The notes under the pieces were generated by a model. It was not told where the DNA came from, did not search any database, and saw only the letters and a program-made list of their open reading frames with translations. From contig JAHBVO010000003.1 of assembly GCA_019637435.1 (NCBI GenBank), positions 744,001 to 808,000 on the forward strand: a stretch of DNA of 64,000 nt. The letters are read 5' to 3'. This stretch comes from Candidatus Obscuribacterales bacterium (GTDB lineage: Bacteria > Cyanobacteriota > Vampirovibrionia > Obscuribacterales > Obscuribacteraceae). Within the stretch, counting starts at the first letter, position 1, and each line of letters begins with the position of its first letter. Both the position numbers and the translations under genes were made by a program. Below are positions 42,312 through 50,891 of the stretch, in pieces.

Positions 42312-44240
42312 ATGCCTTGGGTCGCAGCTCTGTTTGACGGCAGACCTCGCTTCCAGATTACATGGTCAACCTTGCGAACTGTTTTCGTTTTAGCTATCCT
42401 ACGAAATTGTTTAAAATCCCAGCCTGGGCGGGAATTGAGCTCTTCTGAACCAACCTCGACAAACCAAAGAATTATTCTGACGTCAATCGTAGTCGGGGTA
42501 GGGCTTTTGTCGTACCTGCCCTGTCTTGCTGAGCCCGCGCTGGTCTCCTATTATTCAAAGAAGCTACTGCCTGAGATGGCTGCATTTATTCCGGGTGCGC
42601 TTTTTCGATACGGCTGTTGGCTCGGGGCTGTAACTCTGGTTCTTGCAGTTTTTCACGACAAGCTCATATACGGTCTGCGTGATCTCTCGTTTCGATCTAG
42701 AATCGTGACTTTGTCTGTCTTCGCGTTGCTGATGAACTTTATGGTTCTTACACGCACCTGGCAGTTTCCCTACTGTATCGACGATGCCTACATCATCTTT
42801 CGATATGCAGACAATATGTTGCGTTTTGGCGTTCCCGATTATGACGTCGGCAGTCACGTCAACACAATCAGTTCACAACTCCATTTCGCGATACTGGTCG
42901 CAGCAGGGTTTCTGACCGGGCAACGTGATCTACCTCTGGTGTCGCAGGGGATAAACCTTGCTCAAGAGCTAATCAGTTTGTGCTTGCTGTATGCGGTAAT
43001 CAAACGTGGTTTCAATTCGACAAAATTGGCTCTCTATGGTTGCGGGCTTCATGTCATGTCCGCCTACGCGATTCTCGAGGTTATGCGAGGCAAAGAAGGA
43101 CCTCTCGTCATAATGATGATGTATCTCCTCATGTGGGCTCAATTGTTTCGGAGAAAGCTCCTCGCCGTGTGGGTTTCGGCATTGATGTGCCTGGTCAGAC
43201 CCGAGGGTATTTTAGTTGCGATTACTTCGTTTCTCTTCGACGCTCGGGAGCATTTGCGCTCTCCGGTCAAGATGATAGGAACGTGGGCGCCTCCATTCAT
43301 CCTTGTTGTCATGGTTTTCGTCGGCTGTTATCTATATTACGGAACAGCGATGCTGCAGGGAATTCTTGCAAAGTCGGTTATTTATCATGCACCACCTATG
43401 GTGTGTATTGCGAGTTTGTCTTCGCAGCTCACTACGTCGTTGGCTGGATTGCCCTATTGGGCTTACGACTTGCTTGGTCCGTTGATTCTGATGTTCATTT
43501 ATGGACTTACGGTCGTGCTTTTGTGGCGCTATGAATTTCTGCGCATTTATATCGTCTCGATTTTTCTGCTCACCGGATTTTTCGGTGCTGGAAATGCATT
43601 TATGAATGCCTTCCCCTGGTATATGTCCTGGTGGGCTCCTCTTGTGCCGCTGCTTTATGTCGGTCTTATCAGTTTTTTGAAAGAGCAGGGCAAAGGTGAT
43701 TCCACAAAAATTGTCCAGGGTATTGTAATCGCTTTCAGTCTGGTGGTTGTTCCTCTTCGATCTTATCTCTGGGCGCCGTTTTCAGAGGTGGTTTCTCCTC
43801 TGCCAATCTTTTATTGGGACAATATTGATGACCGGCTTCGCATTTATGAGGTGGCGCGTAAATATCTGAATAAGGTGGCGAAGAAAACCGACACCTGTGC
43901 AGTGGTGGAGGTTGGCGTGATCGGTTATGGTTGCGATAGCAAAATCTTCGACTTGCTTGGTCTGGTTACACCCGACGCGTTGAAACTATATCCGGTGCCA
44001 AAAGATAAAAGAGCGGAATGTGGTTTGTCCATACCACCTCAGTATGCCAGGCTTTACAAGCCGGAGCGCATTCTGTTTCTCGACTGTTTTGGTCGCAACG
44101 GTATTTTGGAAGATGAGTATTTTAAACGAAATTACACGCTCGAATGGTTCTGGGAAAACAATGCGTTTGGCAGTCTGGGTGTGGTTCTTTATAAACGAAT
44201 CCCTACCGATTCGCCGCCGAAGCAGGCTGAAAATCGATAG
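42312..44240 (+). CDS. GT-C-like membrane protein, AftB style
   Basis: A protein of about 640 residues with some ten spans. FPYCIDDAYIIFRYADNMLR in the first large loop is the DD-A-Y pattern of GT-C arabinofuranosyl/mannosyltransferase-like proteins (AftB style), followed by HVNTISSQLHFAIL. A soluble C-terminal domain begins near residue 500. The start is uncertain: the ATG at 42312 lies right against GGAGG, so a downstream TTG near 42436 is an alternative. Upstream sequence overlaps the start of the divergent phosphotriesterase-family gene. Donor and acceptor are unknown. Confidence 0.65.
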   Translation: MPWVAALFDGRPRFQITWSTLRTVFVLAILRNCLKSQPGRELSSSEPTSTNQRIILTSIVVGVGLLSYLPCLAEPALVSYYSKKLLPEMAAFIPGALFRYGCWLGAVTLVLAVFHDKLIYGLRDLSFRSRIVTLSVFALLMNFMVLTRTWQFPYCIDDAYIIFRYADNMLRFGVPDYDVGSHVNTISSQLHFAILVAAGFLTGQRDLPLVSQGINLAQELISLCLLYAVIKRGFNSTKLALYGCGLHVMSAYAILEVMRGKEGPLVIMMMYLLMWAQLFRRKLLAVWVSALMCLVRPEGILVAITSFLFDAREHLRSPVKMIGTWAPPFILVVMVFVGCYLYYGTAMLQGILAKSVIYHAPPMVCIASLSSQLTTSLAGLPYWAYDLLGPLILMFIYGLTVVLLWRYEFLRIYIVSIFLLTGFFGAGNAFMNAFPWYMSWWAPLVPLLYVGLISFLKEQGKGDSTKIVQGIVIAFSLVVVPLRSYLWAPFSEVVSPLPIFYWDNIDDRLRIYEVARKYLNKVAKKTDTCAVVEVGVIGYGCDSKIFDLLGLVTPDALKLYPVPKDKRAECGLSIPPQYARLYKPERILFLDCFGRNGILEDEYFKRNYTLEWFWENNAFGSLGVVLYKRIPTDSPPKQAENR

Positions 44241-44267
44241 GGATTGTTTGAATCAGTCGAAAAACTA

Positions 44268-44759
44268 TTAGCGAAGATTCTTCAGCAGACCTACGCCCAA
44301 TCCGACTGCAGCACCGGCAACAGCCGTCTGGGTCGTCTTCTTGGCTGTGCCGTGTCCTCTGTGCGTGGCCAGTCCCAAGCCTGCGCCGACCAGGGTGCCC
44401 TGGGCCACGTCTTTCATTACCGGATGGCGTTTCATCGTCTCGCTCGATTGAAGCAGTCCGACACCAGTGCCTGTTCCTGCGCCAAGCGCAGCTCCTCGGA
44501 GCACGCCTTTGCCGGTAACTAAACCGCCGACCGCTCCTACTCCTGCGCCGACTCCGGCGCCGATGGTCGCGCTTTTAACTTTAGGGTGAGCGTTGAAATA
44601 CTGTTTGGTTGCACTGGTCTTCGCCGTGCCTTTCGATGCCGAACCGCTCAAGTACTTGGTTTGCGCATCTGCCGGGCTCAGAGTAAATAGACCTGCTACC
44701 AGAGCCGCAATGGCGGTCGCTGAAATTTTGTTTGTGAGAGTCATCGTTGCCACTTTCAT
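44268..44759 (-). CDS. Exported glycine-zipper protein
   Basis: A 163-residue protein with a signal peptide (LTNKISATAIAALVAGLF, cleavage near SPADA|QTK) and two long runs of small residues, ATIGAGVGAGVGAVGGLVTG and AGAAVGLGVGLLKN, in the glycine-zipper pattern that packs membrane helices. Such proteins sit in or make pores in the outer envelope. AGGAGG lies four bases before the ATG. It faces the GT-C gene at 42312, with 27 bases between the stop codons. Confidence 0.75.
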   Translation of the reverse strand: MKVATMTLTNKISATAIAALVAGLFTLSPADAQTKYLSGSASKGTAKTSATKQYFNAHPKVKSATIGAGVGAGVGAVGGLVTGKGVLRGAALGAGTGTGVGLLQSSETMKRHPVMKDVAQGTLVGAGLGLATHRGHGTAKKTTQTAVAGAAVGLGVGLLKNLR

Positions 44760-45137
44760 TCGTCCTCCTGACTAGCAGGTTCACCCTGCCTTACCCGCTG
44801 AGGGATTTTGACGATACTATGATTTTTTCGTTCCGCAGTGGGAATCAAAGCCAGCGATGAGACGGTCTTAATCTCAACTGCTTGACTGCTGTAAATCAGG
44901 ATGAGCAGCTGTTTTCGAGTCACTGCTTTGTCTGGAATTCATCTGTCAGCCGGAACATATTTATAGGCAATACTATATGATTTACCGGTTGGATGTTGCT
45001 GATAATCAGCCGCATCCAGGGTTGTCTCTGTGAGACACCGCCTCGCGACGAGTTTGATTGCGAGTAGCCAGCGCGCCGGTCTCTCAGTGGCGACGCGGCG
45101 AAGCATCCATCCTAAGCCTCTTTTCGGAGCCAATAAA
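44760..45137. other. 378-base spacer before gcvT
   Basis: The spacer divides the glycine-zipper gene (minus) from gcvT (plus). It holds a small hairpin, TGTCTC/GAGACA, near 45020-45036, and a frame that would extend gcvT upstream from 45030 but lacks homology. I looked for a glycine riboswitch, which precedes gcv genes in many bacteria, and did not find its conserved core. Confidence 0.5.
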
Positions 45138-46256
45138 ATGACCACGACAAGCCTGAAAGAAACCCCTCTGGTCGACGCCCACCGCGCCCTTAACGGCAGG
45201 ATGGTCGATTTCGCCGGTTGGAATATGCCGGTTCAATACAAATCAATTGTTACTGAGCACATGGCGACCCGCACCAATGTGGGTTTGTTTGATGTTTCGC
45301 ATATGGGCGAGTTTCTCATCGAGGGCGACAGAGCAGGTGAATTTTTGCAGTATCTGGTCCCGAACGATGTTTTGAAACTGACGCCGAATAAGGCTCTGTA
45401 CACGCAAATGGCGCGGGAGGATGGTACCACCGTTGATGACCTGATCATCTATAGGCAGGATAAACCGAATCGCCCAACCCATTACACGGCGGTCGTTAAC
45501 GCTTCGAACATCGATAAAGACTGGAAATGGTTTAACCAGGTAGTTAAAAAGTTCGATGGCGTTACGCTGAAGAATATTTCTGACGATATGGGTTTGCTTG
45601 CATTGCAGGGACCAAAAGCTATTGAGATGTTCGCTGAAATTGCGGGTGCGCAGGTCAAAGAGCTGGGATCGTTCAACTACGGTGAAGCCACTATCGATGG
45701 TACTACGATTGGGTTCGGACGAACAGGCTACACAGGAGAAGACGGATTCGAGATCTTTGTAGAAGCGGCTAAGACCGAGTGGCTATGGAAGCTGCTGCTC
45801 GATAAGGGGGCTAAGTTCGGGATCGAACCGTGCGGTCTGGGTGCGCGTGATACCCTCCGGCTCGAGGCCGGTTTGCCCCTTTACGGTCATGAACTGACCG
45901 ACGAAATCAGCCCTGTGGAAGCCGGTCTCGAGTGGAGTGTCAAGTTCAAAAAAGGTGACTTCCTCGGACGAGATGTAATGTTGAAGCAGAAAGAAGGTCA
46001 GATCACTAAAAAGGTCGTTTGCCTCAAAGCCGACGGAAAGGCGCTGCCCCGACAAGATTACGATGTTTATGACGGTTCCAAGCACATCGGTAAAGTGACG
46101 AGCGGCAGCCAGGGAATTTTTGTTGGATACCCAATCGCATTCGCGCTCGTTGACCCCTCATGCACGCAAATCGGTAAAGAACTATCTATCGAAATTCGTG
46201 GCAAACAAGTGCCGGCGCATGTAGTGGAGCGTCCATTCTACAAGCGAGCAAAATAG
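45138..46256 (+). CDS. gcvT: Aminomethyltransferase, glycine cleavage T protein
   Basis: A 372-residue protein that transfers the methylene group of aminomethyl-GcvH to tetrahydrofolate and releases ammonia. It starts TTSLKETPLVDAHRALNGRM and has the GWNMPVQY, FDVSHMGEF and RTGYTGEDGFEIF motifs and the C-terminal GKVTSGSQ region. I start at the ATG at 45138 (GGAG about eight bases before); the frame is open upstream to 45030 but the extra residues have no family support. The next gene begins at the base after its stop. GcvH is found 3 kb away, and GcvP is not in the window. Confidence 0.93.
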   Translation: MTTTSLKETPLVDAHRALNGRMVDFAGWNMPVQYKSIVTEHMATRTNVGLFDVSHMGEFLIEGDRAGEFLQYLVPNDVLKLTPNKALYTQMAREDGTTVDDLIIYRQDKPNRPTHYTAVVNASNIDKDWKWFNQVVKKFDGVTLKNISDDMGLLALQGPKAIEMFAEIAGAQVKELGSFNYGEATIDGTTIGFGRTGYTGEDGFEIFVEAAKTEWLWKLLLDKGAKFGIEPCGLGARDTLRLEAGLPLYGHELTDEISPVEAGLEWSVKFKKGDFLGRDVMLKQKEGQITKKVVCLKADGKALPRQDYDVYDGSKHIGKVTSGSQGIFVGYPIAFALVDPSCTQIGKELSIEIRGKQVPAHVVERPFYKRAK

Positions 46257-48797
46257 TTGAGCGGGAGATTCCACCTGAGCTTCAAGCACTGGTTTCTCGC
46301 GTCTATCGCTTTGATTGGTGTGACGTTTCTAGCGTGGAACAATGCGCTCAGTGGATACTTTATAGCTGATGACGCCTGGCATGTGCCGCTTGTAGACCGT
46401 GCGCTCTCGGGTGAACCCGGATTGCTGTTTCGGCAGTTTGTGTCGCCATATTCGTTCCACGAAAGTTTATATCGAATGTATCGTCCGCTGACGGACTTTA
46501 GCTTTGCTCTCGATTGTCTTTTGTGGAAGGGAAACGCTTTTGGTTATCACCTGCAAAACCTGATCTGGCACGCGATATCGGCCTGTCTGGTGTTCGCATT
46601 TTTGCGCTCGTTGTTGGTTTATGTCGTACTTCGCGACGTGGATAAATACAATCCGCTTGTTTTATGGAAGATACCGCTTATGGTGTCACTACTGTTTGTT
46701 GTCTATCCAGGCCACGCTGAACCCGTGTGCTGGGCGCTCCCTCGTATTGACCTGATTGGAGCTGCCTTCACATTTCTGTCACTCACATGCGTACTTGAGT
46801 TTTTCGAGCGCCCGTACAAAAAAATCTGGTTCATCGCAGCTATAGTTTCAATGTTTTTCGGCTTGATGATCAAGGAGATGAGTGCTTCGATTCCGTTCGT
46901 CACAGTAGCGTTATATCTGATAACCAGGCACGCAAGAGGTTCTGAGAACGGGAATCGCGTGAGTCTGTTTTTCACAGACGCACTGACAGGTTTCAAACTT
47001 GTTTGGCCAATGTTTGTCTTGCTTGTTGTGTACATCGCTCACCGCGCCTTCTCTCTTGGTTCACTCATCGGCGGCTATCAGGGGACTATTGGCGCGAGTT
47101 TAAACAGCTCATTTCTGCCGCGCTTGTTTAGCATCGAAGCCTGCTGGCGGCTGTTTCATCCTGTCAACGAAAACGTTCTCGGTTCGAGTAGCACGCAGGA
47201 TTTTTTGATTCGAGTAATATATCTTCTGTTCGCGTTGCTCCTGCTTTTAAGCACAAAGTCGGATTGTTTCCAAACCAGATTGCGTGGCGCCGGGAAACTT
47301 TTGTTTCTGCTATTTGTAATGGTTTTGCCCTGTCTGCAGATATGGGGCGTGACTGGTGGCTTGATTGGTGCGCGCCACGCGTATACGCTCTGTGTGCCGT
47401 TCATTCTGGCGGTAATAGTTCTCATCTACCCGATCACGTCGGAACGCTCTACCAGGATTACTCGCTTGCGTCGCGCTGCGACTGCCGTTGTCTGGGCAGC
47501 GTTCATGCTTTTCTTTTCGATGTCCCAGCAATATGCGAAAGCCTGGAGTGAGGCGACTGGTCAGATAAGTAAATTGAGAAATGAGATCGAAGAGCATGCG
47601 CTTTCACTTTCCGAAAATCATAAGCTGGTCGTTGCCGGCTTGCCGACGGGCATCAAGGGTTTCTGCGCGTTTTACACTATCGACTTTTTACCAGGTCTCT
47701 TGATGCCACCACTCTCGCGGCATGATGTGCGCTCGAAGGTAATCTGCATTGATGGTACTCCGACAAACGACACTGTGATCAACAGGTCTCTGCTGAAACA
47801 TGTCATCCAGGACGAGTCCTGCGATTTCAACGTCTGGGTCAATAGCGAGCAGCATTTCGTCAGTTTGCACATTCCAATTTTGGAATATCCACTTCCTGAT
47901 CGAAGTCTAGAAATTCGAGAGATCGGAACATTTGCTCGCCATCGTGAAGTGTCGGACGGTACGACGTTTTTTGGAAATAAAACGGCTGGAGATGAATTAC
48001 AAAGTTTCATTCTCAAGTCCGCAGAGAAAACGGATCCGATGGATTTCGAAGTGCTCGAGCTGAAAGTGACGTGTGAGGATGGTAAGCCGATTGAGGCAGC
48101 TGGCCCGCTTTCCGTTCTCTTCCCTGATGAGCAGAACGTGACTGAGCCCTTTTCTTTGAATAAAAGTACGCTGCTGCGGCAGGGGCGATATGGTTGGGTT
48201 TCATGGAGCGGTGCCGTGAATAACCAGGGCGAGAGCGCCCTTCCTGTCTACTTCCCGGTGTTTACCGATCAAAAGTCACGGACCTACAAGATCAATTTGA
48301 CTCAGTATAAAAACTGGTTATTTTCAGGAGCCTCGGATCGATTTCGAATCGATCTGCCGGCTCGCTACGGAAAGTTCAAAATAGAGTCCGCTGTGCTAAA
48401 ACAGGCGACTGACTACATTCCGGAGCTTTCTTTTGCCGGAAAAGGAAAGCTGGAAACCAATGGGCTCTATGCGACTTCGTCTGCGGAAATGTCGTTTTCA
48501 TTTGATGCAACGAAAATTCCCGATGGCAAAAAGGTCCTGGTGGAAGTCTCTCTTCCGTACTACGAATTTCATGTGCAGCCGCACACATACCGGGAAAGCA
48601 CACGAAGTGAGTATGTGTCGTATACAACTGAATTGGACGAATTATCCGGTACGTTTGTGATGCCACCGCAAGTGGTGAGCAAACCGGCGTATTATCAGGT
48701 CAGAATCTGCGCGATTGATGGCAATGGCGATCCAATTGGGTCGTTTTCGGATCCGGTCACTGTCTCGAATGTCGTGCTGCCGCTTGGCTGTTTTTAA
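46257..48797 (+). CDS. Large GT-C-like membrane protein inserted between gcvT and gcvH
   Basis: An 846-residue protein starting at TTG (46257), immediately after the gcvT stop. A basic N-terminus is followed by a first span and GYFIADDAWHVPLV, where DD sits as in GT-C proteins, then about ten spans up to residue 420 and a long soluble C-terminal region (430-846) with beta-rich segments such as MDFEVLELKVTCEDG. The latter may be one or two extracytoplasmic binding domains. Its place between two glycine-cleavage genes is unusual and no functional link is apparent. The TTG start is plausible but unproven. Confidence 0.65.
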   Translation: MSGRFHLSFKHWFLASIALIGVTFLAWNNALSGYFIADDAWHVPLVDRALSGEPGLLFRQFVSPYSFHESLYRMYRPLTDFSFALDCLLWKGNAFGYHLQNLIWHAISACLVFAFLRSLLVYVVLRDVDKYNPLVLWKIPLMVSLLFVVYPGHAEPVCWALPRIDLIGAAFTFLSLTCVLEFFERPYKKIWFIAAIVSMFFGLMIKEMSASIPFVTVALYLITRHARGSENGNRVSLFFTDALTGFKLVWPMFVLLVVYIAHRAFSLGSLIGGYQGTIGASLNSSFLPRLFSIEACWRLFHPVNENVLGSSSTQDFLIRVIYLLFALLLLLSTKSDCFQTRLRGAGKLLFLLFVMVLPCLQIWGVTGGLIGARHAYTLCVPFILAVIVLIYPITSERSTRITRLRRAATAVVWAAFMLFFSMSQQYAKAWSEATGQISKLRNEIEEHALSLSENHKLVVAGLPTGIKGFCAFYTIDFLPGLLMPPLSRHDVRSKVICIDGTPTNDTVINRSLLKHVIQDESCDFNVWVNSEQHFVSLHIPILEYPLPDRSLEIREIGTFARHREVSDGTTFFGNKTAGDELQSFILKSAEKTDPMDFEVLELKVTCEDGKPIEAAGPLSVLFPDEQNVTEPFSLNKSTLLRQGRYGWVSWSGAVNNQGESALPVYFPVFTDQKSRTYKINLTQYKNWLFSGASDRFRIDLPARYGKFKIESAVLKQATDYIPELSFAGKGKLETNGLYATSSAEMSFSFDATKIPDGKKVLVEVSLPYYEFHVQPHTYRESTRSEYVSYTTELDELSGTFVMPPQVVSKPAYYQVRICAIDGNGDPIGSFSDPVTVSNVVLPLGCF

Positions 48798-49247
48798 ATG
48801 GTCGCGATTTGCAACGTGACCTCTATTATGGAGCCTGCGCAAATTAGTAAGCAGCTCAGGTCATATCGCTGCGTTTCGAGCCTAGCAGAGAGCGCAATAT
48901 ATGAACATTGCTGTCGATAGAAAAAATCCGCCGAAGGCAAGTGCATCGGACAGTACGGCGCTGCGTCTCATTGTTCGTAACATAACTTCCACCTTTCTAG
49001 TTGGGTACCTTAGTGATGTTGCTTTTGGCGATTCTGTTCCCAACTTCTTATTTTTGACGTAAGAGTGACTACGTGGGAGACATCGGTCTTAGGTGGAAGT
49101 CAAGTAGAAGTTTTTCAATGAAAATATCTCTGCGAATTCGTTTTAAAGAGCTGTGATTAATGATCGCACTTGCTAAGATCAGAGTTCACCGGGGCGAGTT
49201 GTCGCTCCGTACCTAACTGTACGCCCCATTGAAAGGAGCTAGGCATC
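48798..49247. other. 450-base spacer before gcvH
   Basis: No confident gene. A 53-codon frame at 48901-49062 (starts MNIAVDRKN) has a weak AGAGAG before it and is probably chance. Close to gcvH, GGGGCG (49191-49196) pairs with CGCCCC (49222-49227), a stem of 6 bases that may form in its leader. No terminator for the upstream gene was seen. Confidence 0.5.
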
Positions 49248-49634
49248 ATGACCCTTGCGTATCCGTCTCAGCTGAAATACGTAAAGTCCCATGAATACGT
49301 GCGCGTTGAGGGCGACGTAGCGGTAATAGGGATCACCGCATTCGCCGCGGACCAATTGGGCGACGTGACATTTGTAGAGCTGCCTAAAGTGGGTGACAAG
49401 TTCAAACTCGAGCAGAAGTTCGGCGTCATCGAGTCTGTGAAGTCGGTTTCCGACCTATTCATGCCACTGTCCGGCGAAATCACCGCTATCAACGAGCGGC
49501 TCGAAGGCGAGCCGGAACTCGTTAACGTCGACTGCTACGGCGAAGGTTGGATGATCAAGGTGAAGATCTCGGATACCGCCGAACTCGACGCCACCTTGAC
49601 CGCAGACCAATATAAAGAGTTCGTCGTCGAGTAA
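49248..49634 (+). CDS. gcvH: Glycine cleavage system H protein
   Basis: A 128-residue lipoyl carrier protein of the glycine cleavage complex. The lipoylated lysine lies in the motif IESVKSVSDLFMPLSG (the VKS lysine near residue 64). AGGAG precedes the ATG by nine bases. Length and motif fit the family exactly. It is parted from gcvT by the 846-residue membrane protein and a 450-base spacer, so it is probably expressed from its own promoter. Confidence 0.97.
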   Translation: MTLAYPSQLKYVKSHEYVRVEGDVAVIGITAFAADQLGDVTFVELPKVGDKFKLEQKFGVIESVKSVSDLFMPLSGEITAINERLEGEPELVNVDCYGEGWMIKVKISDTAELDATLTADQYKEFVVE

Positions 49635-49740
49635 AAGCTGATTCAAACTGCTTAACGAGAAAACGAACGAACAATTAATTTCGTCAGTCCCCCGACAAGT
49701 GCGGCTTACAATGGCGTTATTCAGAGTTGGGGGACTCGTT

Positions 49741-50034
49741 ATGAAAAAGGTTGCATTGGCTACGTCGGTATTCACCTTCGCGATCTGGCTTGGCGTATCC
49801 TCTTTGCTTCTCGCGCCTGTTGTCGGAGCCGCTGCTCAAGGCGACGTTGTCGCAATGAGTTTGGAAGACGAAAAGAAAACCTTCCGTCCGGTGGAATTCA
49901 GCGCCGAAGTAAAAATGGATGAGACTTCTAAAGTCGCAAACAAGATTGAGTTGAACGTCGTTCAAAAACTTGATCGAGCTAAGTCCGATATGATTCAAGT
50001 CTGCGGAAGCCGCAATCCGGCTGCCGTTCGCTAG
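49741..50034 (+). CDS. Small exported protein
   Basis: A 97-residue protein with a clear signal peptide (MKKVALATSVFTFAIWLG, cleavage near VVGAAA|QGD) and a mature part of about 65 residues (EFSAEVKMDETSKVANKI), with one cysteine. I start at the ATG at 49741 with a G-rich GGGGGACTCG before it; the TTG at 49699 is less likely. Its stop overlaps the stop of the next gene on the other strand by four bases (tail to tail). Function unknown. Confidence 0.65.
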   Translation: MKKVALATSVFTFAIWLGVSSLLLAPVVGAAAQGDVVAMSLEDEKKTFRPVEFSAEVKMDETSKVANKIELNVVQKLDRAKSDMIQVCGSRNPAAVR

Positions 50035-50786
50035 TTATCATCTTCTTCGAATAAAGGCTTCTTTTCTTCTGAAGCCGCATTCATTTCTTCGGGAGTGGCT
50101 ACATGAGTCGCTCCCGAATCTAGTTTGAGTTTCGATGGCTTGGTGTTTTCTTCCAAAATTTCTTGCGCGAGGTGAAAAAAGCGCGAGCCGGGAGTGATTT
50201 TGCTCAGCTGTGATAGTGCAGCCTGGTCTTCGGAATTTGCCTCGAGTTTAGTCAGTGCATCAAGGTAGAGCGCCTGATTCAGCAGCTCATTAGGATTGGC
50301 CCCGACGAATCCCGAGAAGAAATCCGGCACGGGATTCTTTTTCAAGATTGTGATCGCAGCTCTGTAGTTGTGCTGATTGATGCTCTGTTTCGCCATGTGC
50401 GTGATGTAGATGCGCATCAGTCCGGTAGTGAAACCGCCGACGGCGAGCAGCAATCCGATGGCGAGAAATAAATCGAAAAGCATCGGCTGTTTGAAGCGCC
50501 GCTGCGGAGGAACTTGATCCAGTACCGTATCAAGCATCCTGTAATGGTGTTGAGGCGGTGGTGGCAAGGCACCATCTTCGGTGCCAAAGAATTCACTGGG
50601 TTTGCCGGCGATTGAAGTTGCTTGCTTCTTGCGTTCTTGAATGGAGAGTAACTCTTCAGGCGTCAAGGCAATCGGATCGGCCGTATCATCCAAACGCGCT
50701 ACCCCCGGTTTTTCGGAGGTGTTATCGTCTGATTCGGTTTTGTTCGCTTCGTCCGTGTTCTCGACCGGCTTGGACTCTGATTCCAC
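50031..50786 (-). CDS. Single-span membrane protein of unknown function
   Basis: A 251-residue protein. A disordered, acidic N-terminal region (about 85 residues, rich in D, E, T) precedes one span at about 105-127 (LFDLFLAIGLLLAVGGFTTGL). A possibly TPR-like helical part follows (NYRAAITILKKN, LNQALYLDALTKLEA), and the tail is charged. The topology suggests a cytoplasmic N-terminus and outside helices, or the reverse; the sequence alone does not decide. It is tail to tail with the small exported gene. No family recognised. Confidence 0.6.
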   Translation of the reverse strand: MESESKPVENTDEANKTESDDNTSEKPGVARLDDTADPIALTPEELLSIQERKKQATSIAGKPSEFFGTEDGALPPPPQHHYRMLDTVLDQVPPQRRFKQPMLFDLFLAIGLLLAVGGFTTGLMRIYITHMAKQSINQHNYRAAITILKKNPVPDFFSGFVGANPNELLNQALYLDALTKLEANSEDQAALSQLSKITPGSRFFHLAQEILEENTKPSKLKLDSGATHVATPEEMNAASEEKKPLFEEDDN

Positions 50787-50891
50787 CGCCTAACCCTCGA
50801 TACGCGACTCAAGTAGAGGTGTTTTCACGGAGCTGAAGGGTCGCGCTCCGATAACTTCTACATTATCATGGCAATCGGCGGAATAAAGACC

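Noticed and set aside
44760..45137. Glycine riboswitch upstream of gcvT
   Set aside because: The conserved core (GGAGAG, the CCGAAGG-like loop and CUCUCAGG segments) was not found; the hairpin TGTCTC/GAGACA alone is not enough.
48901..49062. 53-codon frame before gcvH
   Set aside because: Weak ribosome binding site, no recognised features, could be chance in a 450-base spacer.
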